The notes: generated by a model from the sequence alone, not told the origin. A stretch of DNA of 64,000 nucleotides from Myoxocephalus aenaeus (GCA_038501785.1 JBAMJR010000040.1:7122001-7186000), one strand, 5' to 3'; positions 23,030 to 36,144 are shown, numbered from the stretch's first letter. Made by a program: numbers and translations.

Positions 23030-23470
23030 GATATCTGCGTATGAATGCAATCTGTCAGCAACAGGGAAAGATGTTGGTCCCTGAAGGGTTCTGCGGTCGG
23101 TTTGTAGTCTGAGTAGCATTGACCAATCACGTTTGAGAGAGCTCTGCACGTGTTAAACCGTTCATGTCGCGAGCAAAAGACGTGGTATGTTTTGGCTAAC
23201 ATGCAATCTCTGATCCCATTGGCCCATTTAGCTTTTTTTATTGGGCAAAAAATATACTTTTTAGTGGGTCTAAACTGACAATCCGGTCGTCTCGCGACTA
23301 CAGCTCCATTCTCGGATGTCAAGTTGCTAATCGGACTGTCAACGCTGACTTGACGGTATTGCTGTGCCCGGATATCCTCTGGCTGCACTGGAACCCCCTG
23401 AAAGTAATGCCCTCTGCCCCAAGAGGATACATGGTCATCAGACCGATACCCTATGGGCTCTGAGATTGAG
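23030..23470 (-). repeat. Probable old interspersed repeat with a long open minus-strand frame
   Basis: A minus-strand frame stays open for 169 codons (23523-23014), but its amino end is the translated CA microsatellite and no domain is visible. Modules such as CCATTGGCCCATTTAGC and CCCGGATATCCTCTGGC look familiar from repeated fish DNA. This is recollection only, so confidence is low. A protein-coding role is not supported. Confidence 0.25.
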
Positions 23471-23475
23471 TTACA

Positions 23476-23478
<3 letters not shown>

Positions 23479-23526
<48 letters not shown>
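23479..23526. repeat. (CA)n microsatellite
   Basis: About 24 perfect CA units. Confidence 0.95.
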
Positions 23527-23527
<1 letters not shown>

Positions 23528-24235
23528 CAGCCTGGTTACAAAAGTCAGAATCAAACTTTAAAACCCCCACTGTCCGTTGAGTTACATCACAAATTCATTT
23601 CTTTCATTTACTAATTTCTCTCACTTTTTTTTTTTAATAGACAATTTCAAATGAGATTCAGACCCTGGAGGAACTCGGAGCACTTGTTTCTTTCTGAGTA
23701 TAAATGGCCAAGGTTGTGCAGGATGAGCTGAGACCTTAAGTTTATACAGCTTTTCTATGCACTGCTGTAATCCTTTCAGAGCCTTTTCACTCCATCTGTG
23801 GACGCTCACAATGACGCGGCTCCCCGTACAATGGCAGACCTTACTCAAAGAGGAGTCATTCGATTGAGGTGGCATTCGCAATCTGTGTGTGCGCCCACAA
23901 GTGCTTTCAGTGAGCGGGAGAATGTCAGGGTAAAACTTACAAAGAGATTTGTGTTTAAGAGACAACTAATATATTACTGTGCATTAAAAGCAGGCCACTC
24001 GTGCTGTTACTTCTCCTCTCACCGACGAACTATATATCGTTCCCTCCTTCCTACATGAAACGGCTAACACACAGTAAGACAACGCAAAATACTGTGAAAG
24101 GAAGAATAACTGACACGGGGGCAGAAACTGTCAGTATAAGGGTGGTTAATATTGTTGAATCCTATATGAATGAAGATGTGTTGGAAATGTACTTTAAATA
24201 CCTTTTATGCCAATTTCAATTGCTAGTTTAAAACC

Positions 24236-24830
24236 TGTTCGAAACTGCCCCCGTTTCGCCTCTTTTTCCGAAAAAGTGTGTTTTAAGAACGGCACCTTGC
24301 ATATCTCCGCAACCACAAAGTTGATTGAATTCATTTAAATTGCTAAAATACCGTAACTCTTGTGAGATGAGGGCTGTGGTTTAAATACATCAAAATAATC
24401 GTTAAGTTAATAAGAACATTTTAATAATCGTTAAGTTTAATTATTTACGTAAACTCCCTAACTTGCCGTGGCGATTATGACGTTTTACTGAAGCCTTTAT
24501 AAGTAGCCCTTAAAACGTCAGATTTCAGTCAAAGACACACCCCTGTAACCGTACGGGCCTGTGGGAGTCTAACTAAGCAATGCATATCCTTACAAACACC
24601 CTATTAGTATCGCTACATTTATAAACACGGACAGATTATGATTAATTTTTTCCGCTGGCGATTCAAAATCCTACGGTCTCATTGGGGCGTCACCGCTTGC
24701 TTAGACCGCGTCATACAGCACATGCGGAAACAGCTGACCATTTTGATAGTAGGCTCGACTGGATCAGACACTGTCTTGGCACAAAGAGGGTTATTTTTTC
24801 TTTTTTGAACCAAAAAACATGACTGAATAT
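24236..24830. repeat. Possible interspersed repeat
   Basis: The stretch contains 'gcatatctccgcaacca', 'ccgctggcgattcaaaatcct' and 'cttagaccgcgtcatacagc'. It looks familiar as dispersed teleost sequence, but no termini or coding relics identify a class. Confidence 0.25.
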
Positions 24831-25079
24831 GCTTCCTAACATGCCAATGCTTTCCTGGATTGTGTTTATTCTTGCAGATTTCGATGCTTTAGGTCGTAAT
24901 CTGTTAGAAGAAAAATATTTTTACTATTGATTAATACTGTATTTCATGTTGCCTTTAGAATCATTAGTAAGACTTCATTAATAATAATATTATTAATAAT
25001 GCAGTGACTTCGTCTTGAACACTCACATCTGGTACATGCTTACAGACACATCCTTGGCTGATCATCTGATAGAGACAGG

Positions 25080-25395
25080 AGACTGAAATATCAGTATGTC
25101 TCTAGTTTAAGAAAGGTATGTCTTGAAGCCTTGTGACTTGCCCTGACAAGCCAAAGCTAGCGAAAGACATGTAATGACTCATGATGGAGATATGAAGACG
25201 TCATGTGGCCTTCTGTCTATTTGATATTTAAGAAGGTAGCCCTTCGCTTATTCGTCAAGCAGTCCAGGATACGCAATTGACACCATGTTGTGATTCTGAC
25301 TCTGCTCCTCTTTGCAAAGAATACATGTCCTGATTATGATTTTACCACCAGGTGTCGAGTACATTTTTCTATCATAATCTTTCTAAAAAAAGGTG
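25080..25395 (+). mobile_element. Candidate solo LTR (unconfirmed)
   Basis: A promoter-like order is visible: an ATGACTCATGATG block (AP-1-like TGACTCA), GACGTCATG, a TATA-like TTGATATTTAAGAAGG (about 25221-25236), then downstream 'tctgactctgctcctctttgcaaagaatacatg'. This resembles the U3-R-U5 layout of fish LTR elements. No TG...CA ends or target duplication were pinned down and no internal retroelement genes are nearby, so it could instead be a unique promoter. Confidence 0.25.
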
Positions 25396-26189
25396 CACTA
25401 TTAGTCTGTGGGAACAATACTGTTTTAAAAACTCAGGAACTTTCGAGGACTCCTTTTTGATACACCTTGCTCAAACTCATGCTGGATGTTTATAGTTATG
25501 ATCAAAATATCTTTTAAAAGTGATTTTACATATAATAAACACAAGTATTGGAATTAATTTGGGGTTCCTACGACGACTCAAACACAGGGGAAAAGAGGTC
25601 TAGAGCCCATATGGGCACACAAACATCCAAAATGGTGGTGACTTTTGCTTCAGTTGCAAATAGAAGTTGCTGTTACTGTGAAGGTCCAGTTTTCCAACAT
25701 GAAAGACAATAAACTACAGACTGTGTATGCAGTGAGGAGTCAGTCCCGGATGGTTAAGGTCTGTCGTGCAGCCTCCAACTGCTCTCTGCTTGTCCCACTG
25801 TGCGTTCCCATAATCCTGCTGGGCATTTGTAGACTATGTGGTGTTCAGGGGCGCACTGAGAGCCCACCAGAAAATACTTTGGCCAGATGTACAAACAATG
25901 ACGAGGCTTAAAAGACAAACATATGCTTTATATATATAAATATAGAGATAATATCGGAAATCGGATATTTGTGAGAAAAGGGAACGAGCTGTGTGTGATG
26001 TAATGAAGTGGAGACGAAAAGTAAGGCGAGAGACAGAATCCCATCTGCAATGTCACCGAGCATGTAGGATTTATTGTCTTAAACTAACAGGACTTTCATC
26101 CAGGGGACCGCTGTCCGTGTCCCTTGCGCAACTCAAAGTGAAGTGGACATTTTGTCACGTGAGTCTCCTGTCTGGTTCGACGCTGGTTG
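25396..26189. other. Noncoding stretch
   Basis: No repeat or splice-bounded exon recognised. Confidence 0.4.
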
Positions 26190-26345
26190 CCGACTTGGTC
26201 AGTCAACCATGTCCTTTTCCTTCACTTAACGAAGGGGTTCTGTTGCCAAAACCTAAACTCACCGTGAAGACGGAAGTTTATTTTGAAAAGACTCTGTTCA
26301 TGTAACGAGGGTACTTTGTCACGGACGCGTTGCAAAACTGACGGT
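26190..26345 (+). repeat. Dispersed repeat family B, fragment
   Basis: Has 'gttgccaaaacctaaactcacc' and GTTTATTTTGAAAAGACTCT followed by 'gttcatgtaac'. The same GTTTATTTTGAAAAGA...CATGTAAC block recurs at 55712-55742 beside the hAT element. Confidence 0.4.
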
Positions 26346-26680
26346 GTGAGAGCGTCACAGTTCGAAGCTCAGAGCCACTGAGCAAGCGCCTTCATTTGGG
26401 AACGGGTTGATGGTTACAGTTATTGATCCCATGTAAACTATAAATTACCTTGGAGGATATGGTGTGCGTTCAGTTTCTGAATGCCTTTACACACTGCTCT
26501 CAGAAGCCTGTACTGACCCTGGAAAATCAATTTCACTACTGTTTAAGTTCTTCTTCTCACAGCCTCATTTTCGGTGGCAGCTCTCCAATTCTTGAGCGTG
26601 TGCCAGAGTGTACTTGCACCCGGCACAACCCTTTCCCTTATACAGTGTTTAATGGCTGTTACCTATGCTAATTATAAACA

Positions 26681-26830
26681 GCCACATGCCTGCAGTTTAG
26701 TGGGATTCATCATTCAGCACACCTGGGTAAGAAGAACACATGAACGTTTGGTTAAGAACATTTGGTGCATCTGGAATTGACTTCACATATTTTTCCTCTC
26801 AATAGAAAAAAAAGGAGAAATTTAAGAGCA
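26681..26830 (+). repeat. Member 1 of a dispersed homologous pair
   Basis: This segment aligns by eye with 47173-47320 in the same orientation. Shared blocks are GCCACA(T/C)GCCT, CATTCAG(C/A)ACA, GGTTA(A/G)GAACATTTGGTGCATC and a weaker AGAGAAAT-type end. No microsatellite is involved. It is an old repeat or duplicated regulatory element of unknown class. Confidence 0.6.
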
Positions 26831-28677
26831 TGCCCAATTAAACATGGATCTGCCCACACGACACAGCTCAGGACTTTCCCACTTGGCAGACTATCAAATT
26901 GTAATTTCAAACCCAGTGTTATCGCAGAAGACGTTAAACACGTATGTGGCTAACAGCACATGTGCTCACATGGCTAAGGAGGTCATATCTTGTACAAAGT
27001 CACAATGAGAAGGTCAAGTAACTCAGTGTTACGTAAACCATCAAGACGACTCTTGACAGCCAGGTCGAATACAATGGGTTTTGCTCGACTCTCAAGCTTT
27101 TCATGTAAAGGGTAGAAACTGCCAAGAACGAAAGTGTCCAACGATGAAGACTTCAAGCACAGGGAGCCCTGCTACTCACTCAGCAGGATGGGAATTAGTT
27201 TTTTTTCAGAGGGTTTAGTTTTAAAACAATGGTTGACTTACAGCTGGATAACAGGTTGCTTTGGTGCTCACACAGAAATGTTGTAAAGAAATGCCCACAC
27301 TTCTAGTTCAACACAGCGTGGGACACCTTGTACATCTCCTGCACCCAGGAAGCCTTCATCTAACACCATGCAAGGCCTGTGGTATGGACACCCAACCAGC
27401 TACCTTCACCTCCTCTGACTGAAGTGCAGTTTGCTGGAGATACACTAAACCTGATGGCCGCGGTTTGGGCTCGACTGTTTTCAACGTGGCAGCCGGGTCA
27501 CAAACGTGCAGTCACAGAATCCTCATTTCACTGTTGATCGACGCTGCCTAGTTTGACCGGTTGATCCGAGTCTCGCGAGCCTGCTGCCGCGCGGTGAACA
27601 GACGGGCGAATAACATTGAGGTCGAGTCATGACGGTGCAAATGTATCACGCGAAGCTCGGCTGGATCTCTTTCTGCCCATTGAAAGACGTCACATACGCC
27701 AATGGCTTTGGAATGCCATACCTCGGGGATTGGAACAATACAAAAAATAGCATTGCTAGTGAACGTCATCCTGGCGCCTATTACATTTTGTATGCTTTTT
27801 GTAGGAGACGGAGAATACAAGTTGTTTTGTTGAAAGAGCAGAAACATCCAGGAATTTAAGTTCTATGACCTGAACTTTGTGGCCTGGAGCTGACTTTAGC
27901 TGGATAAGTACTTCTGCCAACACGACCTGCCTATTTAAAATTTGATGAAGGAGGGGAGTTAATGAATCTGTGGAAACTCTCTCTCTCTCTCTCTTTTCTA
28001 TTCCATCCCTTCTCATTCTCCCTCTACTTTGGTCTGGACATGAATGAAAGTGAGTCGAGGGATTTTGGCCATTACAAAATCTCTCGGGGAATTAAATAAA
28101 ATAAAAAAAGAGAAAGAGAAAAAAATCCCCTTCTGGGCAGCCCTCTGAATTGTTGCACAAATTAATCCCCTTTCCCAATTCCATCATTTGCCCCGAGCTC
28201 CCATTTCAGAATTATCCCTTTTCAATTATTTCTCTCCCGCTCTTCTAATTTCTAGTCACCATTGGACATATCAATGGTGATGAGAGAGGAGAGGAGAGAA
28301 GAGGAGTGAATGCGTTATTAATTGCTCTGATGTGGATTAGATATGAGCATCGTGGCAACCCCCTCCCCCTCCCCCAATCACATTTCAATTAATAACAGTC
28401 AGCCGGGCTTCGCCTCAAGATGTGCTTGCAAGATGATTGGCCTGTCAGTCAGAGCTGCTAGGGAGCATTGGCAATTTGTCACCAGTTTCCTTTTTCCTCC
28501 TCTCTTTTTCAAAAACCCCTCACTCTTGTTTCTATCTCCTAATCTTTTTTCGCTTGCTCGGCCTCTCATCTGCCTCTTCACTCAGGTATTTTTTTTTTAC
28601 GTCTTCAAAATCATGCCACATTTCATCCATTTATTCATTTTTCCCATGATAGCCTGGTCAGCGTTGAAAAGGACTGT

Positions 28678-28678
<1 letters not shown>
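26831..28678. other. Mostly unique noncoding sequence
   Basis: Contains a short (CT)n run near 27977-27994. A low-repeat, TAAT-containing stretch at 28140-28480 could be a conserved noncoding element, but this is untestable here. Confidence 0.35.

Positions 28679-28736
<58 letters not shown>
28679..28736. repeat. (GT)n microsatellite
   Basis: About 29 perfect GT units. Confidence 0.95.
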
Positions 28737-28737
<1 letters not shown>

Positions 28738-30735
28738 ACAGATCTGTTAAGAGGCTCTCTCCTGCCTGAGATGACATGCAACTTTAAAAAAAAAAAAACG
28801 GGCGTCCTGCGCCACATTTCAAATGAGATGGGAGACAACACCGCCACTTTCTTCTCAGGCCTGCGTGCTCTCATGACAACCTGCTACCCAAAACCAGCCT
28901 ACGCTATAAAAAACACACACATTCACTCACACAGACATTTCAGTCATTTCTATTGTATGTCCCCTCCTCTAAGAGCTATTTTCTTTTGTCATCTGCTCCT
29001 GTTTGTAAATATGATGCCAATGAGGATTAATGGTACCATTTATTTTTTTGGCTTCTTGTTTTTTATTTTAAACCTGTATTCATCTACAACCATGTATTGC
29101 TAGTCAATATGTACAAACCTCGATACTTTAAGTATGACAAATATACTTGAAGGAAGCAGAATAAGGTTTTACCAGTCTGGTGAAGACATTTTCTTTAAGT
29201 TTAGAAAATAGTATTTCAATCCACCCATGCTATTCCCCTTTTCTTCTGTATCCAAACCAACTTTGAACAATAAATGAGTCACTTCCTCCATCATAATAAC
29301 AGCGTTATACCTGAAAAAGGTAATTTACTAAGCCTCCACACATACACTCTTGTGTATTTAAGACATGTAGAAATAGATAAAGAGAGACGTGTGGTTTAAC
29401 AAGCAGCATACATTGTGGAGGTATTTACCGACAGCTATAGATAAGCCCTAATGGCTAAGAGTTCTTAATGTAGCCTCAACAATGGTGAGCGACTGTAGCA
29501 GGGCAGAAAATAGAAAATGTAAGAAAAACTATAATAAGACTTGGAATTATCTGAGTAGTCTTCTTTATTCTAGCTGTCTCACTATCTTCCCCTGTACTAA
29601 GCTAACGTGTACTGGACTGGTCTGTTCACTGGACCCATGTGAATTGAAAGGATTTAGACAAAGTCCTGTCAGGGCAAACAAGCCAACCACCCACAATATT
29701 GAAACAACAGGGATTTCAAATTGTATTCATTTACACTACTCGTGATTGAAAACAATTACTCAGTTTCCACATGGCAAGTCAAGTAATCCTATTATGGCAA
29801 CGTGGGGATGTACTTGAAAAATGTCATCAGTTTCTAATGACATGTTTTCAACAGAAAAAGTACCTCCACTTGTTGTGGGGTCATAGGTAATGATTGAGAG
29901 GTATTACTTTTGTCTACACATTGTTGTTTTGAGGTAAAACTAAATTCTATTAATTGTAATTTTGATTGAACAACAAAAATATAACTTGTGTAGAAAGGGG
30001 AAACAAGACATTGTAGTTTAAGTCGAGCCTAAAGTTGTCAACATTGCGACTAAAGTCATGTGACTCAACCCCCTGGCATCTACTGAATAACAAATTATAG
30101 TCCCTTACCCATTGCGGATTTTAGAAAATGAAGCATCAAATCACATTACGCTAAATGTTACTAAATGACTGCTCACAATCTGGCAACAGGCTGGATTATA
30201 ACTTTATTTGGCACAACAAAGAAGCGTAACAGACATGTATTTATATGGAAATGTGGCAGATCATGGAGTGTTAACAGATGCCTTTAGCCAAGCAAGAAGA
30301 TTGTGTCAGCCTTTGTCCATTTGTTTTCTGTCCATTTGTCTTGTCTCTCCATTTCCCTCTTCCTCTCTTTCTTCATACACAGTATTCTTCATCCCAGAAC
30401 AGAGTAATTCCCCTCGTCTTCCATCTGTGATGTATAATGCAGAGCGACCGGACACAATCTCCACCCAAAAAAAAAAACGCTGCCAGCAAATCATTCTGGG
30501 TGTACGCAAGTACGAATGTGTGTTCTTCTGACAGAAGGTGAATTATTCTTCTGCCAATATTTTGGAATTGCACTACTTGTTGTCGAGTCTCCGCAGATGG
30601 TTGGGAAAGCCTCCAGGCATTTGATTAAATACTATATCTTGTTTCTGGGCGCTTTGTTTTTCTTCGTGCCTCATTTGGTGTTGGGAGGGCAGCTCCTGCG
30701 GGGAACAGCAGCAGACCGAGCCCCGTGCTTCTCCA
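28737..30735. other. Noncoding stretch
   Basis: AT-leaning sequence with short homopolymers. No repeat family, RNA gene or exon was recognised. Confidence 0.45.
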
Positions 30736-30788
30736 TCCGGCATGTCAGAGGCCGTGCAGCGCTGCGGCGCGGCCTCTGACATGCCGGA
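30736..30788. repeat. GC-rich inverted repeat: 19-bp perfect arms, 15-base loop
   Basis: The left arm TCCGGCATGTCAGAGGCCG (30736-30754) is exactly complementary to 30770-30788. The loop 30755-30769 contains the small palindrome GCAGCGCTGC. The hairpin is GC-rich in an otherwise ordinary region and no transposon boundary coincides with it. Confidence 0.9.
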
Positions 30789-31273
30789 GAGCGCAGGTCA
30801 GACATGCAAAGGAAACCAAGTTTATTCAGACTGGGTTATTCCTGGTTTCTCTTGGCGCTCTGACCCCCCTTTTTTAAGCACAGAGTTAATCAGTCCCGAC
30901 ACGATCATCATTATCATCTTTTATCAAAAGTGAATGCAAACTGAGATCCTTAAAGTTCCCCCTCACTGCTGGCATCTTTTCAAACGCCTCGATGAGGTTT
31001 CATGTTACTTTTTCCGAGCAATCAATAATTTGGTGTCTTTTTTTTTGCTGCGTCGTTGAAATCGCGTCTGCACAAATACAAGCTTGCAGCCTCAGCCTTT
31101 CACTGCAATACTACAACCACAGTCAGCGGTGGCATCCACGGAGCCCCTGAACATTTTTGACATGTAGTTATCCCACCAGACACGGTGGGAAATGGGATTT
31201 TTCACACATCTTGGGATGGAAATGACAAGGGGACAAATCAATTTTTTGTTTTTGTTTATTGGAACAATTGTCT
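30789..31273. other. Noncoding stretch
   Basis: No repeat or exon recognised between the hairpin and the poly-C tract. Confidence 0.4.
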
Positions 31274-31288
31274 CCCCCCCCCCCCCCC
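31274..31288. repeat. Poly-C tract, 15 C
   Basis: Uninterrupted C run, followed by GATATGAC. Confidence 0.9.
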
Positions 31289-32281
31289 GATATGACAGAT
31301 GCTGTGTGCCTTCTTCATGGCTGCAGATAGTCACAAGACTCTATTCACAGTCTCTATATATTTACTTCCAAGCAGTACAAACACAAACAAGTCACAAAGA
31401 AAATTGTATTTTTAAGTGGTTCCTTTGATGTGCACTCCACACATTTGATACTGTGTAAATTGAAGTGGTTATCTGCATCACCAATTGTCTTTGTTGCTAA
31501 GCAGCGTTTCACAGAGATCACCGGAACGTCATCGACTGCCAAAATGGGTGTCCAGCACACGAACAAATTCATCTTTCACACTGAATCCTCAAGCTGTTGT
31601 GACTAAACTGAATCATCAGTATGACTCAGCAAACCAGGTAGCTTTTGCCGCGAAAGTGTCAACAATGAAGTCTGATGTGAATACTGCTGGTATGTGGGTG
31701 GTTGCTGAGCTATTGGGCTACAAACAGCACTGATATAAAAGGCCTAGTTTTGAACTGAATTCCACAAAAAATTTCTAATCCCAATCTAAGGAAATACTGA
31801 GATGCCACTGTGTACCGGAAAAATGTATTTGATCACTTCTGATGTGCCTGCTGAGATGTATTGGAATGGCAATGCTTTTGGCTCAGCTTGAAAAATAAAT
31901 TGGACAAACTGTGTGACGACGAGTCCCATCTTTAAACTGAGCAGAACAAAACATAATCATATTACCAAAGTAATTACAAATTCCCACCCTGTGAGAGTAT
32001 CCGAAGGCGACACTTTTTTGTGCCGGTTATCTCCGTAGACTACAAAGTATATTCATACATGTAAACAAGCCAGGGTTGTCGAACCAAAATGAGACAGGAT
32101 ACAAGATGACTGAAAAAAAAATTGTGCGGCAAAGAAGGCATTTACCGATTATGAATGTCGCTGTGACTCGGTGAAGAAAAAGAGACAGGGAGGAGAGGAA
32201 ACAAACTGTGAACACTCAACCTTATCTTGGAAAGGTGTGGAAGTGCTCTGATTGACAAGCCAGATTGACAAGCCCCCAATT
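31289..32281. other. Noncoding stretch
   Basis: No recognised feature. Confidence 0.45.
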
Positions 32282-32299
32282 CCCCCCCCCCCCCCCCCC
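32282..32299. repeat. Poly-C tract, 18 C
   Basis: Uninterrupted C run between GATTGACAAGCCCCCAATT-type sequence and CATGGAAC. Confidence 0.9.
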
Positions 32300-33154
32300 A
32301 TGGAACAGCAAGCGCACCGCTGAGCTTAAGGAAGCAAGAATGTGAGGAGAAATGAGAAAAGCCTCGGCCTATCTCCGCACCTTTCTGCTCTACTCTCTCT
32401 CTCTCCCTCGCTCGCTCTCCTTTCTTTATTAAAAAGAAACACATGTAGTGTCGGGGCGTCCAAGTATGAAATTCAATTCTCATCCCCCAAACGGTGTTTT
32501 TATTAAAGCCGTTACTATCACGGCAGGCAGGCGGGCCTGGCCAGCTCTGCTTGGCTCAGCTCCGCTGTGTGGGTACATACGGTACGAGGACGGAGGGGAC
32601 GGGGAGCGTTAGGGAAGGAGGGCGGGAGATGGAGAGAGCGAAAAGGAGAGACAGGGAGGGTACAGTGTGAACAAGGCAGCGAAGGATTGGGGCAGTCGGC
32701 AGCAGGGTGACAGAGGGGCTTAATTTGCCCAAAAGGCAGCTCAGCCTCTTATGCAATTTAACCAGGACGTGCTTGACTTGCGCTTGGGTTAGCATCCCCG
32801 GCACGGCCCGGTGCACAGAATCAATTGCACATTGGATTTGCGCCACGCGGTCTTGTTTGCCGTGTATATTATTTTTTCCCATCGCTGCAACAACTTTGTC
32901 CGGAATTGTGACGTAACAACTTTAGAGCCATCACCAGAAGCTGTGCTCGCGCTTGAGGAAAGTTTTCTGACACTCGAGTGATATGACAGTTGCCATTCTT
33001 CATACTGCGGAGGATTTAGTACATTTCCTTTTCCAACAAAGAAAAAGAGAGAGAGAGTTGTTCTGCAGCAGAATCCCGTGAAATACTTGTACGTTGTTAT
33101 GTGAAGGCATTTCTGAATGTGTTAAATGCAGCAGTTCACTGAACTACTTGCTCC
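32300..33154. other. Noncoding stretch, candidate conserved patch at 32.70-32.88 kb
   Basis: The patch 32715-32880 is low-repeat and balanced in composition and could be regulatory. No exon is supported. Confidence 0.3.
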
Positions 33155-33332
33155 AACCATGCAAAACTAATGGCGTACCCATCAGCATCAGTGGCAATGT
33201 GTATATAGTGCTAAACAAAGACTGTGAACATGTTAAACACTATCCTGTTAAAAAGCAACATGGTTGATGTCGTCGTGAGCATGTTGCCATGCTAACATTA
33301 GCCTTTAGCTCATCCTCAGAGAGCCGCTAGCG
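33155..33332 (+). repeat. Dispersed repeat family A, copy 3 (3' half)
   Basis: Shows GCAAAACTAATGGCGTACCC, 'catcagcatcag', 'gtgctaaacaaagactgtgaacatg', then GAGCATGTTGCCATGCTAAC and 'tttagctca...gagccgctagcgg'. These are the 3' modules of the family also seen at 62760-62970. Confidence 0.7.
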
Positions 33333-34149
33333 GGACCGCAACTCAAAGGAGCTCTTTAGGCTTCAAGTGCTGCCAAACTGATGATCACACAGCGGTACTG
33401 TGGCCTAGCGCATCCTGTGTAGACGCTGACAGAGGACTGAAGCTGCTGCTCCTGTAGGCTGACGTGACCCAGCTTGTGTCGACGATCCATATCGGATGAT
33501 CTACCGTGGTGTGAAGAAATGTAACATGTTGAAAACACTGACTGAAGGATGCCGTTAGAACACACAGACTTCATAGTGCGACAACGCGCCTTTACAGGAG
33601 ACAGTTGCGTTGAATCTTTTTGGAGACGGTATTTTTTGAGGATTTGCGCCTCAGTGTTTACATTTTCATTTTACTGTATATGCACTTTTTATTCATTTAT
33701 AACATCTTCAGTCATTTCCTGCTCGCGTCTGTGCGATTCCACTCCTACATGACAACCTGAACGGTTGGGTTCTGAGATCTTTAATCACAAGAAGAAAAAG
33801 AAAAACTGAATTGTCAAACACTCCACCACTGTTGGATCCTTTCTCTTATGAATCTCTCCCCTTCTCCTTCCCGACAGTAAATACACAGTCGGGGTCAGTT
33901 GACCCTGTCTGTGCCTCAGAGAAAACAACGCATTGTGGCTAAACTATTCTGACAGGCCTGCCCTTTTTACACATGAGGAAGAAGAAACGAAAGGGAGGGC
34001 GAGTGGAGAGATGGATGGGGAAGGGGGTGGGGGGGAGAACAATGCACACAAGTGAGGGAGGACAGGGAGGAGGAAAAAAGTGAATGGACGACGATTGGGG
34101 GTCAGGGTGGCCCTCGGGAAAACAAGTGGGGGCATGACTGCGGGGCTGC
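33333..34149. other. Noncoding stretch with purine-rich part
   Basis: Purine-rich plus strand at 33970-34090. No gene recognised. Confidence 0.4.
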
Positions 34150-34360
34150 CCGTGTGTGGCTGGTTGGCGAGCTGATTAGGTGGAAGGCCGTGTCACTGGC
34201 TGCGTGGCTGACTGGTTGGATTTCTGACCAACAGGCTCGCTTGTTGATCCGGTGGCCAGCTGCCACGCGGGCCGACTGGCTGACAGGGCGCCTTGACGGG
34301 TGCAAAGGTTCCATCCATCCAGTTTGATGGCTAGTTGGCTGTCCGTGCTATTCATTATTC
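34150..34360. repeat. Degenerate GGCTGRTTGG-type minisatellite-like region
   Basis: Recurrent GGCTGGTTGG, GGCTGACTGGTTGG, CGACTGGCTGACAGG and TGGCTAGTTGGCTG words with irregular spacing. The open plus-strand frame across it has no domain and is treated as non-genic. Confidence 0.45.
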
Positions 34361-35279
34361 ATCCTGTGTATCTGATGATGTGGGTCAGGCTCAGTTCTAG
34401 TCCAGCTGGGTCTGCAGACAGGCTGTGCAGCGAGCGAGGCCCTTAGGCTTTCAGCCGGCAACAAAACAGCTCGGGACGCAGCGTCAGCAGAATCTTGATA
34501 TACCGCAGTTTACTGTGTTCCACTCTTTGTTTGGACTCCATGGACATGTGGCTAATCTGTTCTGCCAAACTGTACAGTCAATTCAACCCCCCGGAGGTGA
34601 GGGAGTAGTTTTATTTTGGGGAAGCGCGCTGAGCCTGTTCACTTTCTTGCCAGGGGACAAGATTGATGCCACTCTTATGTCTGAACGGTAAATATGAAGC
34701 TACTGCGAGCAGCTGGTTAGCTCAGCTTAGCGTGGAGGCTGTGAACGGGGGAAACAGCTAGCCGGACTTTGTCCGAATTGCATCAAAAGCTGGCTACTAG
34801 CAGCCCTCAAAGCTCACTAATTAGCATGTTATTTGTTTAGTCTGTACAAAACCCTGAAAAGAATAGAAAAAAAAGAGAGAGAACACAACGATTCATCCAT
34901 TTACAGCGGGTTATGTGCCGGGCGATTTCTTGGCTAGGACAAGGAACTTTCTGGAGTTGCTGCTGGTTGCCTGGCAACTCATCCAAGCCAATAAATAGTC
35001 TGGCACATAAACCCCTCCTCACACAGCGGCGAACTGGGATTTTTTTTCTTCTTCTCACTTTTCACTTATTTTTTGTACAGATTAAACAAACAAGACGTTT
35101 ATTGGTGCCGATAGGCAGATTGAGTCACCTTCAAACGGAGAAAGGCGAGCGGTTCCACCCAGTTTACAGTCTTTAAGCGACACTAATACACTGCTTCATA
35201 TTTACCGTACAGAGAGCAATAGCTTTGTTAGACAGGATGGTAGGATGTGGGCTCGACCTCAAGTGTGCATGGGCAATGT
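34361..35279. other. Noncoding stretch
   Basis: No recognised repeat or exon. Confidence 0.4.
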
Positions 35280-35545
35280 TGAGGCGGGATGAAGCAGAGT
35301 TCTAAACACCTTGAGCTGAAACAACTTTGATTGACACGTGTCCATCCAAATCAACTGTGAGGAGAGACGTCATCCTTATATAAGAGTCCTGACCCAAGGA
35401 AGCAGACTGCCCTTGTCTCCCTCCTTTTGTTATCCGTATCACTGGTTCTGTCTCTGTTTCTTTTTGGGATCAGAAACCAAATCCTCAAAGCTGTGCTAAA
35501 TAAAGGCGTCAGGGAAGCATCGACTCAATTCCAACAGCTGATACA
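35280..35545 (+). mobile_element. LTR-like promoter/poly(A) block (unconfirmed)
   Basis: A GAGACGTCATCC element is followed by a TATA motif in CCTTATATAAGAGTCC (about 35375-35390), a pyrimidine-rich stretch, and AATAAA near 35500, all within about 230 bp. This compact TATA-to-poly(A) spacing is typical of solo LTRs. No TG...CA ends or target duplication were found. Confidence 0.25.
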
Positions 35546-36144
35546 TATTGGAATATAATACATGCACCATGCCGGGCTTAAACTTCACTCGTTGAAAAAG
35601 TACATCAAACCATAATGCTATTTGTATAAACGTAGCCGTACTACTTGCTCTTTGTGATATTTAAGAACTGCTTCTTGTTCACTCAAACAACTTTCCTGTA
35701 TTCAGGTTAACACCTCAAATGTAATGTAGGCTACACACAATATTATTGGCTGATTCCATTACTATGTATTGAATTCTGTCACGGATGTCACCATTTCAAA
35801 GCAAGCCGCCAGGCTAAATCACGAGGGAGACAATAATAAAGGAGCTAATGAGGAGACCCTCGAGAAGAAAGCAGCCCTTGGCTGAGGGCTTTTACAGTAA
35901 ATTTTAGAGAAAGTATGCCAGCTGGCAAAACGAGAGACTATGCCAGAGCCACTTATTTTACACCAAAAACAGGCCATTTAAAGAAGGCCTTGTCATTGTC
36001 GCCAAGGTAAGATTAATGTGTTTCTCAGTGAGACACCACAGCTACAGCTACAGACGGTGGTAACATGATGCAAGCTAAACTTCTTCCACACACATGTGAA
36101 AAACACACATATTTAAGCACAGGGCAATCACACAGCTGTAAATT
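35546..36144. other. Noncoding stretch
   Basis: No recognised feature. Confidence 0.45.

Noticed and set aside
23014..23523. 169-codon minus-strand frame
   Set aside because: Its N-terminus is translated CA repeat (Cys-Val run). There is no domain, and the rest looks like an old interspersed repeat.
24975..25000. AT-rich palindrome near 24.98 kb
   Set aside because: Only 14 bp of true symmetry in TAA/TTA repeats, expected by composition.
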